Assembly: GCA_949419965.1 (NCBI GenBank) | Contig: CASPAC010000009.1 | Span: forward strand, 1-52,136 | Source of the DNA: Bacteroidales bacterium | GTDB lineage: Bacteria > Bacteroidota > Bacteroidia > Bacteroidales > Rikenellaceae | Direction: 5' to 3' | Length of the DNA stretch: 52,136 nt | Shown: positions 43,572-52,099 of the stretch, piece by piece | Position numbering within the stretch: the first letter of the stretch is position 1 | How the letters are laid out: each line of letters starts with the position of its first letter | Made by a program: the position numbers and the translations under genes | Notes under the pieces: generated by a model | What the model was told of the DNA's origin: nothing | What the model saw: the letters and a program-made list of their open reading frames with translations, nothing else | The model's database searches: none

Positions 43572-46055
43572 CTACGACAAAGTCACGATCGTAATGCCCG
43601 CTCCCCCTCTGTCGGCATGCTCGTCGACGGCCGATTCCACCTCCGGCACCGTGCGCAGATAGCGGCGGATCTCTTCCTTGAGCGCCCCGGTCCCCTTGCC
43701 GTGGAGAATCGTCACCGAGCCCACGCCCACCATCAGCGCATCGTCGACGAACTGCTGCACGGCGTCGAGCGCCTCGGAAGCCCGCATGCCCCGCACGTCG
43801 ATGTGGTCGCGGAAAGCCAGCTTGCGGGCCGAAATGTCGGCCGAAATCACCGTCCGCACCGTCGTCGGGCGCGTGGCCTCGCGGTATTCGTTATTCGAAA
43901 CGACGGTCAACAGCTCCTTGTCGACGGTCGTAAGTATCTGTCCGAAAGCCACCTGTGCTTTCTTTCCCTTGATGCTGCGCACCTCGCCCACCATCTCCTG
44001 GCCGGTCATGCGGACCTTCGAACCCACCTCCGCCTCGCGTTTGCGGGGCGGTTCGGGTGCCGGTCCGGCGCTCTGCACGCCCTGCCGGGCCTTGCGTTCG
44101 GCGCGGCGCTGGCGGCGGCGTTCGATCCGCTCGATCTCGCGGGCGATCTCCGCATCGCGTTCAGCGGCATCGGCCTCGGCGGCCGCCGCCCGGAAGTCGT
44201 CGAGCTCGCGGCGCGCCAGCCGCGTGAGTTCCTTTTCGGCCTGCGCCTCGCGGATGGTGCGGATGGTGTTCTCGATCTGCCGGTTGGCATCGGCTATGAG
44301 CTGCTGCGCCTCCTGCTTGGCTTTTTTCAGTATCTCCTGGCGCTCGGCACGTATCTTCGACAGCTGCTCGGCGTAACTCTGCTCCAGTTCCTCCACCTTG
44401 CGGTCGGTCAGCCGGATGCGGTCGCGTTTCTGCTCCCAGTAATGCTTGTCGCGCGCGATTTCGCGCAGCTGCTTCTCCAGATTGATGTGGTCCGAACCGG
44501 CCTTCTCCGCCGCCGCGCGGATGATCTCCTCCGGGAGACCGATCTTGCGGGCGATCTCCACGGCGAACGAACTGCCGGGCTTGCCCGTTTCGAGCCGGAA
44601 GAGCGGGCGGATGTGCTGCACGTCGAAAGTCATGGCGCCGTTGGCGATGCCGTCGGTGCTGGCCGCATAATATTTGATATTGGCATAGTGGGTCGTGATG
44701 ACGCCGTAGCAACCCTTCTCCAGCAGCCGCTCCAGAATGGCTTCGGCAATGGCGCCGCCGATGGTAGGCTCGGTGCCCGAACCGAACTCGTCGATGAGTA
44801 CCAGCGTACGGTCCGAAGCTCCGGCCAACATGTTCTTCATGTTGACCAGATGCGACGAATAGGTCGACAGGTCGTTGTCGATCGACTGCTCGTCGCCGAT
44901 GTCGATGAAGACCGAACGAAAAACCGGCAGCTCCGAAACAGCCGACGCCGGCACGGGAAAACCGCACTGGAACATATATTGGACGATGCCCGTAGTCTTG
45001 AGACACACCGACTTGCCGCCGGCGTTGGGACCCGAAATCACCAGAATGCGTTTGTGCCGGTCGAGCTGCATGGTCAGCGGCACGATCTCGCGGCCCTGCG
45101 CCCGCAGGGTCTGCTGCAGGAGCGGATGGCGGGCCTCTTTGAGCACCAGACGGTCGTCGGTCGAGACGATGGGCTTCACACAGCCGTTGTCCGAGGCCCA
45201 GCGCCCTTTGGCGCGCAGCATGTCCACCTCGGCCAGGCAGTCGCCCGACGCGGCGATCAGCTCGGCGTCGGGACGCACCGACTCGGTGAACTCGGTGAGA
45301 ATGCGGACGATCTCGCGCCGCTCGGCATATTCCAGTTCGCGCAGCTCGTTGTTGAGCTCGACCACCTCGACGGGCTCCACGTAGAAAGTGCGGCCCGTGG
45401 CCGACTCGTCGTGGATGAAGCCGTTGAGCTTGCGTTTGTTGGCGGCCGAAACCGGGATGACGGTCTTGCCGTCGCGCACGGAGAGCTGTGCGTCGGGCTC
45501 GACGATGCCGGCGCTTTTGGCTGCGGCAAGCACCTGCTGCAACCGCTTGGCCGCCTGCCCCTCGCGCTCGCGGATGGCCCGCCGGATGTCGGCCAGCTCG
45601 GGCGAAGCCGTATCTTTCACTTCGCCGAAACGGTCGACGATGGCATCGATGCGCTGCACGATGGCGGGAAACGACTCGACGCCCCGCGTAAGCTCGAACA
45701 AAGCGGGATAAGCACGCTGGCGCCCCTCGATGAAAGCCACCACGGCACCCACCGTAGCGAGCGCCCGGCGCAGCGTGACGACCTCCTCCGCATCGAGGAA
45801 AGCCCCCTCGACACGCAATTTGGCCACGATATGGTCCGTATCGGGATAGTCGCCGCCCGGGAAATCATGCTCCATTTCCAGAAGCACGCGCATCTCGTCG
45901 GCCAGCGAAAGACGCCGCCCGATCTCCTGCGCCGAGGTGCTGAACGTCTCGGCGGCAAGCAGCGAGCGGGCGGCGCGCATCGTACAGAGCGCCTCGACCT
46001 GACCGCGCAGGCGGTCGAAACCGATCTTTTGCTCGAAAGACGCAGGATAGATCAT
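43572..46055 (-). CDS. mutS2: Endonuclease MutS2
   Basis: MutS-like ATPase of 827 aa that acts on recombination intermediates and, in some bacteria, on collided ribosomes; it lacks the mismatch-binding domain. The core and clamp region (1-320) precede the ATPase with Walker A GPNAGGKSVCLK and Walker B LVLIDEFGSGTEPTIGG. A long coiled coil follows (about 515-640). The C-terminal Smr domain carries DVRGMRASEALD and ILHGKGTGALKEEI. It begins 3 bp after mlaD. Confidence 0.96.
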   Translation of the reverse strand: MIYPASFEQKIGFDRLRGQVEALCTMRAARSLLAAETFSTSAQEIGRRLSLADEMRVLLEMEHDFPGGDYPDTDHIVAKLRVEGAFLDAEEVVTLRRALATVGAVVAFIEGRQRAYPALFELTRGVESFPAIVQRIDAIVDRFGEVKDTASPELADIRRAIREREGQAAKRLQQVLAAAKSAGIVEPDAQLSVRDGKTVIPVSAANKRKLNGFIHDESATGRTFYVEPVEVVELNNELRELEYAERREIVRILTEFTESVRPDAELIAASGDCLAEVDMLRAKGRWASDNGCVKPIVSTDDRLVLKEARHPLLQQTLRAQGREIVPLTMQLDRHKRILVISGPNAGGKSVCLKTTGIVQYMFQCGFPVPASAVSELPVFRSVFIDIGDEQSIDNDLSTYSSHLVNMKNMLAGASDRTLVLIDEFGSGTEPTIGGAIAEAILERLLEKGCYGVITTHYANIKYYAASTDGIANGAMTFDVQHIRPLFRLETGKPGSSFAVEIARKIGLPEEIIRAAAEKAGSDHINLEKQLREIARDKHYWEQKRDRIRLTDRKVEELEQSYAEQLSKIRAERQEILKKAKQEAQQLIADANRQIENTIRTIREAQAEKELTRLARRELDDFRAAAAEADAAERDAEIAREIERIERRRQRRAERKARQGVQSAGPAPEPPRKREAEVGSKVRMTGQEMVGEVRSIKGKKAQVAFGQILTTVDKELLTVVSNNEYREATRPTTVRTVISADISARKLAFRDHIDVRGMRASEALDAVQQFVDDALMVGVGSVTILHGKGTGALKEEIRRYLRTVPEVESAVDEHADRGGAGITIVTLS

Positions 46056-46058
46056 CGC

Positions 46059-47069
46059 CTACTCTGCCCGCAGGGCTTCCTTGAGCGAGTCGCGTTCGGC
46101 CCGGGCGGCCTCCTTGGCGGCCCGCCGCCGGGCCCGCTCCTTCGCTTTCTCGGGATCGCGACCGAAAATCGACAGATGGACGTAACGGCCCGGATAGGCC
46201 TTGACATCGGCCAGCAGCGCCGACAGATTGCCCGAAGCCACGGTGAGCGAATCGTAGAGCGCCTTGTCGTTGAGCAGCATGCCCAGCGTGCCGTCGCCCT
46301 CGTCGATCTTGTGCATCAGAGCGTCGAGCGTCGAGACGGTGCGGGTGAGCTTCTCGGCGAACTGCTCCTCGTCGAGCGTCAGGACCACCCGGTTCAGGCT
46401 GCCCACGATGCTGTCGACGCGCCCGGCATTGCTCCCGAGCATCTCGGAAAAGACGGCCAGGTTCTCGGTGGCCGACTTCAGGTGCTGCTTCTCGGTGACG
46501 AGCAGGTCGTTCATGTTGCCCGACAACGAATTGAGGTGCGACAGCGTACCGGTGATGCTCTCCCCGTTGGCCTCCAGCAGGCTGTTGACCGTATTGAGCG
46601 TGCGCGAAAGGTCGGCGGTCACCTGCGAGACCTTCTGCTTGACGAAATCGAGCTCCGAACCCGCCATGTCCATCAGGTCGCGGTCGCGGCCCGAGCGGAT
46701 GGTGTCGCCCCGCTCGAACCAGGTGGTCGCCGTGCCGAAGACGATCTCGATGGCCTTGGAACCCATCAGCCCGTTGCTCACGATCTTGGCCTCGGAGTCG
46801 GTGGGGATGCGGTACGAACGCTTGATGGTGAACTGCAGCACCACTTCGTCGCTGCGCGAGGGATCGAAGGTGATGGCCGACACGGTGCCGATCTTCACCC
46901 CCTTGACCATGATGGGCGAGGCGGTCTGCACGCCGTTCACCCGGTCGTAGACCGCATAGTACTCCACATTGCGGCCGAATACGTCGAATCCTTTCAGAAA
47001 CCGGATTCCGGCCCAGGCCGCGCAGATCATCGCCACGGCGAAGAGACCGATTTTCGCTTCTCTTTTCAT
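46059..47069 (-). CDS. MlaD family lipid-transport protein
   Basis: Periplasmic, membrane-anchored substrate-binding subunit of an Mla-type ABC phospholipid transporter. The 336 aa product has an N-terminal anchor (IGLFAVAMICAAWAGIRFL), then the MCE/MlaD domain with YAVYDRVNGVQTASPIMVKGVKIGTV. A long helical segment (150-300) could form the hexameric tube. The C-terminus is charged. The ATPase and permease are not in the window. Start 19 bp after the amidase stop. Confidence 0.92.
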   Translation of the reverse strand: MKREAKIGLFAVAMICAAWAGIRFLKGFDVFGRNVEYYAVYDRVNGVQTASPIMVKGVKIGTVSAITFDPSRSDEVVLQFTIKRSYRIPTDSEAKIVSNGLMGSKAIEIVFGTATTWFERGDTIRSGRDRDLMDMAGSELDFVKQKVSQVTADLSRTLNTVNSLLEANGESITGTLSHLNSLSGNMNDLLVTEKQHLKSATENLAVFSEMLGSNAGRVDSIVGSLNRVVLTLDEEQFAEKLTRTVSTLDALMHKIDEGDGTLGMLLNDKALYDSLTVASGNLSALLADVKAYPGRYVHLSIFGRDPEKAKERARRRAAKEAARAERDSLKEALRAE

Positions 47070-47088
47070 CTTATGCTGTTTGTTTTCT

Positions 47089-48357
47089 TCACTTCACGAT
47101 CCGCCCGCCCTGGCACCTCACGATGAAGGCGTCGGGGAACGTCTTGCGCACCGCCGCCACCTGGCGCTGCGCCTCCTCTTTGGTGGCGCACTCGCAGACG
47201 CAATATTTATAGCGGTACACGCCGTCGGCCAGATACTCGCGCACGTCGCCCGAATAGTTGCGCAGCTCGGCCGAGTTGCGCGCCACGGGATTCTTGCTCG
47301 ACAACACCTGGATGGCGAAACGCACCTGGTCGCCGCTGCCGCCCGCCTTGGCCACCGGCTGTACCGGATCGGGCTTCGCTTTCGTCCCCGGCCTGGCGTC
47401 CGGAGCGGGTTTGCCCTTGGAATCGGCCTTCGCTTTCGGGTCGGCCGGCTTGGCTTTCGGGTCGTTCTTCACTTTCTGATCGGCCGGCTTGGCGGGAGCC
47501 GCCGCCGGTTTGGCCGCCCGGTCGGAACCCGGCTGGGCCGTGTGCGCCGGCGCTTCGGCGTTCTCCGCTTTGCGAGCCTCCAGCACATGGGTCGAATAGT
47601 CTTTCACGGCCTGGAACAAAGAACGTGCTATCTCGTTCTGCCCCTTCTCCGACTTCATGTAGGCGGCCTCCTGCGGATTGGAGAGAAACCCGATCTCGGT
47701 CAGCACGCCCGGCATGTCCGTAGCGTAGAGCACGCGCAGCAACTGCGGCTTGACGCCGCGCGACGAACGCCCGCAGCGCACGAAGTTGTTCTGAATGCAG
47801 CGGGCCATGGCCGTGCTGTACTCGCCGTAGGTGAACTGGAGATTCTGGATGTAGGCCCGCACGATGGCCGCCGTCCGTTCGTCCGACATATCGATCAGAT
47901 CGTCGCGGTTGTTCTCGTAGAGGGCATCCTCGTTGTAGCGCTGCTCCTTGGAGCTCTCGCCCATGACGAGAGTCTCCGTGCCCCGCGCCGCCGCAACGGG
48001 CGCTGCGTTGACATGGATCGAGACGAAGAGGTCGCCGCTCGCCTTGTTGGCGATGTCGGCACGGGCCTGCAGGTCGTCGATCTTGGCGGCGGCCAACGCC
48101 TTGTCGCTCTTGCGCGTATAAACCACTTTCACGCCGGGCATCCCCTCCTCGATCAACTTGCCCAGTTTCAACGCCACGGCCAGCGTCAGCGTCTTCTCGT
48201 ACGTGCCGAAATAGTGCGCGCCCGGATCGTCGCCGCCGTGACCCGCATCGATCACCACCACCTGCACGCCGTGGGCAACATGCTGGGCGGTCGCAACGTT
48301 CGTCCGAACGGCCGCGATCAAAGCAAGCAATAAAATATGACAAATCCGTCCGTGCAT
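47089..48357 (-). CDS. N-acetylmuramoyl-L-alanine amidase with SPOR-like tail
   Basis: Exported zinc amidase that removes stem peptides from peptidoglycan during cell separation. The protein is 422 aa from the ATG at 48357 (MHGRICHILLLALIAAV), a signal peptide. The Amidase_3 domain has VVVIDAGHGGDDPGA and the glutamate in GTYEKTL. It also has DLFVSIHVNAAP and PGVLTEIGFLSNPQEA. A Lys/Ala/Pro/Asp repeat linker (about 255-335) leads to a C-terminal SPOR-like module (VRFAIQVLSS...FIVRCQGG), which would bind denuded septal glycan. The open frame upstream runs through the palindromic repeats and is not part of the protein. It is first of the four-gene run down to murF. Confidence 0.93.
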   Translation of the reverse strand: MHGRICHILLLALIAAVRTNVATAQHVAHGVQVVVIDAGHGGDDPGAHYFGTYEKTLTLAVALKLGKLIEEGMPGVKVVYTRKSDKALAAAKIDDLQARADIANKASGDLFVSIHVNAAPVAAARGTETLVMGESSKEQRYNEDALYENNRDDLIDMSDERTAAIVRAYIQNLQFTYGEYSTAMARCIQNNFVRCGRSSRGVKPQLLRVLYATDMPGVLTEIGFLSNPQEAAYMKSEKGQNEIARSLFQAVKDYSTHVLEARKAENAEAPAHTAQPGSDRAAKPAAAPAKPADQKVKNDPKAKPADPKAKADSKGKPAPDARPGTKAKPDPVQPVAKAGGSGDQVRFAIQVLSSKNPVARNSAELRNYSGDVREYLADGVYRYKYCVCECATKEEAQRQVAAVRKTFPDAFIVRCQGGRIVK

Positions 48358-48368
48358 CTTTTCTGTGG

Positions 48369-48513
48369 TGCCGAAAATACTCCGTCTCGGCATAATCAAG
48401 CTGGCGCTTGCTTCTGCGCTCGACTTTTCGTCCTTTGGCGGGTGCCGAAGATACTCCGTCTCGGCATAATCAAGCTGGCGCTTGCTTCTGCGCTCGACTT
48501 TTCGTATCTTTGC
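48369..48513. repeat. Two tandem promoter-bearing palindromes between divergent genes
   Basis: Copies at 48369-48442 and 48443-48513 (period 74) are nearly identical. Inner stem CAAGC/GCTTG, middle arms CTCGGCA/TGCGCTCG, outer arms GATAC/GTATC. Only the second keeps TATCTTTG; the first reads TCCTTTG. The minus-strand sides carry TATCTTCG and TATTTTCG, one base off the -7 consensus, and may serve the amidase operon. Confidence 0.75.
48482..48512 (+). promoter_or_regulatory. Promoter of the LptD-like gene
   Basis: TTG (48482-48484), 20 bases, TATCTTTG (48505-48512): full consensus, inside the second palindrome. The leader is about 90 nt. Confidence 0.8.
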
Positions 48514-48605
48514 CGGGTCCGAAACGGCCGCGCGACATTGCGCAACCCCTGTTCCGGGCTGTTTTGCCGACTTGTCGGCAAAGTTACGCATTTTTTTTCG
48601 GAATT

Positions 48606-51449
48606 TTGACTTTTTCGAGGGTAAAATATCTTCTGTCGGCGGCCATCGTCGGCCTCTTCGCCCAGGCGCTCTGCGGCTCAGCAGCTCCGGTGCGCGGCGA
48701 AGCGTTCCGCACGGCCGACTCGCTTGCTGTGAACGATACCGCTGCGGCCCGGGCGCCGGAAGGGCGCCTGACCGACCCTGCTCCCTCGCGCTCCCAACGC
48801 CGGAACGTCCGCCGCAATCTCCGCGAAGAAGAACGCCGCCGCGACGAATTCAATGCCCTGCCGCAAGAAGTGCGCGACTCCATTGCCGGTGCGCAACTCG
48901 ACTCGCTCGTGGCCCGCAAGGCCGACTCGCTTGCCGCCGACGACACGCTCCGGCGCGACACCGCCGGACGCCTGCGCCCGGCCCAGCCCTTTCTCGACGA
49001 CCCCATCACGGGACAGAACGCCGACTCGCTGGTCTACGACGTGCGCAACAAGATGGTCTACATCTACAACCAGGGCGACGTCACCTACCAGAACAGCAAC
49101 CTCAAGGCCGACTACATGCAGATCGACATGGATTCCAAGCAGATCTACGCCTACGGCAAGCCCGACACGCTGGAAGGGCGGCCCGTCGTCACGAAGCCCG
49201 AGTTCACCGAGGGTTCGGCCACCTACCAGATGGACACCATCACCTACAACCTCACCTCCAAGAAGGCCAAAATCAAGGGCGTGGCCACCCAGCAGGGCGA
49301 CGGCTGGCTTGTGGGCGGAAGCGTCAAGAAGATGGCCGACAACACCGTCAACATCCAGAACGGCAAATACACCACCTGCGACCACACCGACCATCCCCAC
49401 TTCTACTTAGCCATGACCAAGGCCAAGGTCATCCCCGGCAAGAAGGTCGTCACCGGGCCCGCCTACTTAGTCATGGAGGACGTGCCCATCTACTTCCTCG
49501 GCATCCCCGAGGGTTTCTTCCCCATCAACATGGGTCCCAAGTCGGGTCTGCTGATGCCCACCTACGGCGAGGAGTACACCAAGGGTTTCTTCCTGCGCGG
49601 GCTGGGCTATTACTTCACCCTGGGCGATTATGCCGACCTGGCCATCCGGGGCGGCATATACAGTTTGGGGTCGTGGGAGGCTTCCGCCGCATCGCGCTAC
49701 ATCAAGCGCTACAAGTACAGCGGCAACCTCGACATGCAGTACTCCAAGGTCCGCATCGGCAGCAAGGGCGAGGCCGACTACCTGCGTCAGAGCAACTTCC
49801 AGATCAAGTGGACCCACTCGCAGGACCCCAAGGCCAACCCCGGGTCGACCTTCTCCGCGTCGGTCAACTTCGCCACCAGCGGCTACAACCGCTATTCGGC
49901 CACCAACCTCAACGACATGCTCTCGACCCAGACCAACTCCTCGATTTCCTACTCGAAGAACTGGGCCGGCACGCCGTTCTCGCTCTCGGCCAACATGGCC
50001 GTGTCGCAGAACTCGCAGAACAAAACCCTCTCCGTCACCCTGCCGACCGTGGTGTTCAACGTCTCGCGCATCTACCCGTTCAAGCGCAAGGAGCGGCAGG
50101 GCAAGGAGCGCTGGTACGAGAAGATTTCGATGCAGTATACGGGTAAGATGACCAACTCGGTGACCACCACCGAAAGCAAGATTTTCACCAAGGAGACGCT
50201 CGACAACATGCGCAACGGCATCGAGCACACGCTGCCCGTATCGGCGCAGTTCAATCTTTTCAACTACATCAACATCTCGCCGCAGGCCAACTACTCCGAA
50301 AAATGGTTCTTCAAGCGCACGATGCTCGACTGGAACCCGGTGACGAACCAGACCGACACCACGCGCCAACACGGTTTCTACCGGCTCTACAACTACACCT
50401 TCAGCGTCTCGGCCGGAACCACCGTCTACGGCATGTACGACTTCACGAAAAAGAACCGCAACCGCAAGCTCCAGGCCATCCGCCACACCATCACCCCCGA
50501 CGTGAGCTTCTCCTATGCGCCCGACTTCGGCCACCAGAAGTACGGCTACTACCGTTCGCGCCAGATCGACTCCACGGGCCGCTTCGCCACCTACTCGCCC
50601 TACGCCGGCAACGCCTATTCGGTGCCTTCGTCGGGACGCTCGATGCAGCTCGGATTCTCGCTCAAGCAGAACCTCGAGATGAAAGTGCTCTCCAAGCGCG
50701 ACACCTCGGGCGTGAAGAAAATCAAGCTCATCGACGAACTGCGCATCAGCGGCTCCTACAACTTCCTGGCCGACTCCATGGGGCTTTCTAATATCTCCGT
50801 AGGGTTGCGCACCACGCTCTTCAAGAACTTCGGCCTCAACCTCTCGGCCACGCTCGACCCCTACCGGCTCACACCGCAGGGACAGCGCATCAACAAAATC
50901 CGGCTCCCGGGCCGCGTGATCTCCACGGGCTGGTCGTTCGGCTACACCTTCAAGTCGCGGCAGGACCGCTCGCAGCCCGCCATGAACGACATCACCAGCA
51001 TCCCGCCCGAGTACCAGAATCCCTACTACGACCCCTACGGCACGATGGACCCCGTCCTGCGGCGCCAATACATGTCGCAGGCCTACTACGACTTCTCGCT
51101 GCCGTGGAACTTCGGATTCAACTATTCGGTCAGCTACTCGAGTTCGCCCTACAACAACGGCACGACGGGCTACCGGCGCAACGTCTCGCAGACCATCGGC
51201 TTCAACGGCTCGCTCACCATCACCGACAAGACCGGCATCACCTTCAGCGGCGGTTACGACATCCAGAACAACAAGCTCACCACCTCGCAGATAACTATCA
51301 CGCGCGACCTCCATTGCTGGCAGATGTCGTTCTCGTGGATTCCGTTCGGCCACTACCGCAGCTGGAGTTTCAACATCGGCGTGAAGGCTGCGTCGCTCTC
51401 CGACCTCAAGTACGACAAGTCGCAGTCGATGTACGACAACATGTACTGA
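48606..51449 (+). CDS. LptD-like LPS assembly outer membrane protein
   Basis: Predicted outer-membrane barrel that inserts lipopolysaccharide, 947 aa. After a signal peptide comes a disordered charged region. An OstA-like jellyroll follows: DVRNKMVYIYNQGDVTY, KADYMQIDMDSKQIYAYG, TITYNLTSKKAKIKGV. A long barrel with many aromatic beta strands makes up the rest. GIPEGFFPINMGPKSGLLMPTYGEEY is a family-like segment. The frame is open far upstream, but the promoter at 48482-48512 excludes that. The first plausible start is TTG at 48606, giving (M)TFSRVKYLLSAAIVGLFAQAL. No ATG fits before the signal peptide. Confidence 0.88.
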   Translation: MTFSRVKYLLSAAIVGLFAQALCGSAAPVRGEAFRTADSLAVNDTAAARAPEGRLTDPAPSRSQRRNVRRNLREEERRRDEFNALPQEVRDSIAGAQLDSLVARKADSLAADDTLRRDTAGRLRPAQPFLDDPITGQNADSLVYDVRNKMVYIYNQGDVTYQNSNLKADYMQIDMDSKQIYAYGKPDTLEGRPVVTKPEFTEGSATYQMDTITYNLTSKKAKIKGVATQQGDGWLVGGSVKKMADNTVNIQNGKYTTCDHTDHPHFYLAMTKAKVIPGKKVVTGPAYLVMEDVPIYFLGIPEGFFPINMGPKSGLLMPTYGEEYTKGFFLRGLGYYFTLGDYADLAIRGGIYSLGSWEASAASRYIKRYKYSGNLDMQYSKVRIGSKGEADYLRQSNFQIKWTHSQDPKANPGSTFSASVNFATSGYNRYSATNLNDMLSTQTNSSISYSKNWAGTPFSLSANMAVSQNSQNKTLSVTLPTVVFNVSRIYPFKRKERQGKERWYEKISMQYTGKMTNSVTTTESKIFTKETLDNMRNGIEHTLPVSAQFNLFNYINISPQANYSEKWFFKRTMLDWNPVTNQTDTTRQHGFYRLYNYTFSVSAGTTVYGMYDFTKKNRNRKLQAIRHTITPDVSFSYAPDFGHQKYGYYRSRQIDSTGRFATYSPYAGNAYSVPSSGRSMQLGFSLKQNLEMKVLSKRDTSGVKKIKLIDELRISGSYNFLADSMGLSNISVGLRTTLFKNFGLNLSATLDPYRLTPQGQRINKIRLPGRVISTGWSFGYTFKSRQDRSQPAMNDITSIPPEYQNPYYDPYGTMDPVLRRQYMSQAYYDFSLPWNFGFNYSVSYSSSPYNNGTTGYRRNVSQTIGFNGSLTITDKTGITFSGGYDIQNNKLTTSQITITRDLHCWQMSFSWIPFGHYRSWSFNIGVKAASLSDLKYDKSQSMYDNMY

Positions 51450-51646
51450 TTCCATTCGGTGCGGTTCGGAATCCCGACGGCCATCATCGGACGAAGAGTC
51501 CGTACCGGCAATATTGTTCTGCCCCTCGCTTTGGACAGGACACACGAACGGGAAGCGCTCGGGCGACGAAAAACAGCCCTTTGCAAAGCTGAGAGAGACC
51601 GGTGTTTTTTCAGCGGCGCATTTTTACCTATTATAATAGCAGTCTC
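51450..51646. other. Intergenic stretch after the LptD-like gene
   Basis: No gene and no convincing terminator. A T-rich patch with TATTATAATAG lies at 51600-51640. Confidence 0.4.
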
Positions 51647-52099
51647 TCCGGCCCGGAGTGGCAGGGACCACGGTTCCTTGCAGACATGCTTTCCCGGCTC
51701 GGCAAAGTTCAAGCACGCTTGATTCGGTGCCCGCAGTTTTTCGGGAACGGTCTCGTCAGTGCGGCCATGTAGATTCAGCAATCCGCTGACGGCATAAGAC
51801 GCGGGTGGGTTAAAGGAATAGTTGTTTGCAGGTAATTCGCAGCGTTGAGTGAGCCGCAGCCGATCCCGATTTTGACAGAGGTACGGGAGGTGTTCTCGTG
51901 CCGAAGCCCGCGGGGCGAGCCCCGTTAAGAACGGGGATTTATAAATTCTGCGAGCCTCCGCAGGGCGGGGCTTCGGCTCGCACGGCTGAAGCCGGTGTTT
52001 ATCTCTGCAAGCCATGGCTGCTCCGAACATCTTTTCCTTCCACCTTTCCGCGTTGCCGCCAGTTGCATATTCCAGTCTGCGGCGGAGTTTGCGAACAAT
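51647..52099 (-). repeat. Dispersed non-coding element, copy C
   Basis: Inverted relative to A and B; core 51769-52099. It has the same competing pairings (GCGAGCC/GGCTCGC, GCCGAAGCC/GGCTTCGGC) and the CCCCGTT/AACGGGG hairpin. The variable part between the core and CACTCCGGG is about 107 bp, against about 30-36 in A and B. The flanking short repeat to the contig end matches that before copy A. Confidence 0.75.

Noticed and set aside
40917..47126. A 2069-codon open frame opposite murF-alr, mutS2 and mlaD
   Set aside because: It is the antisense shadow of three well-supported genes and runs through an intergenic repeat. No protein family features.
51353..52030. A 225-codon frame covering element C and the tail of the LptD-like gene
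   Set aside because: It is antisense to the barrel end and passes through non-coding repeat. A short stretch resembles the cassette scaffold (SGLLNL against SGALxxV), but this is too short to claim homology.
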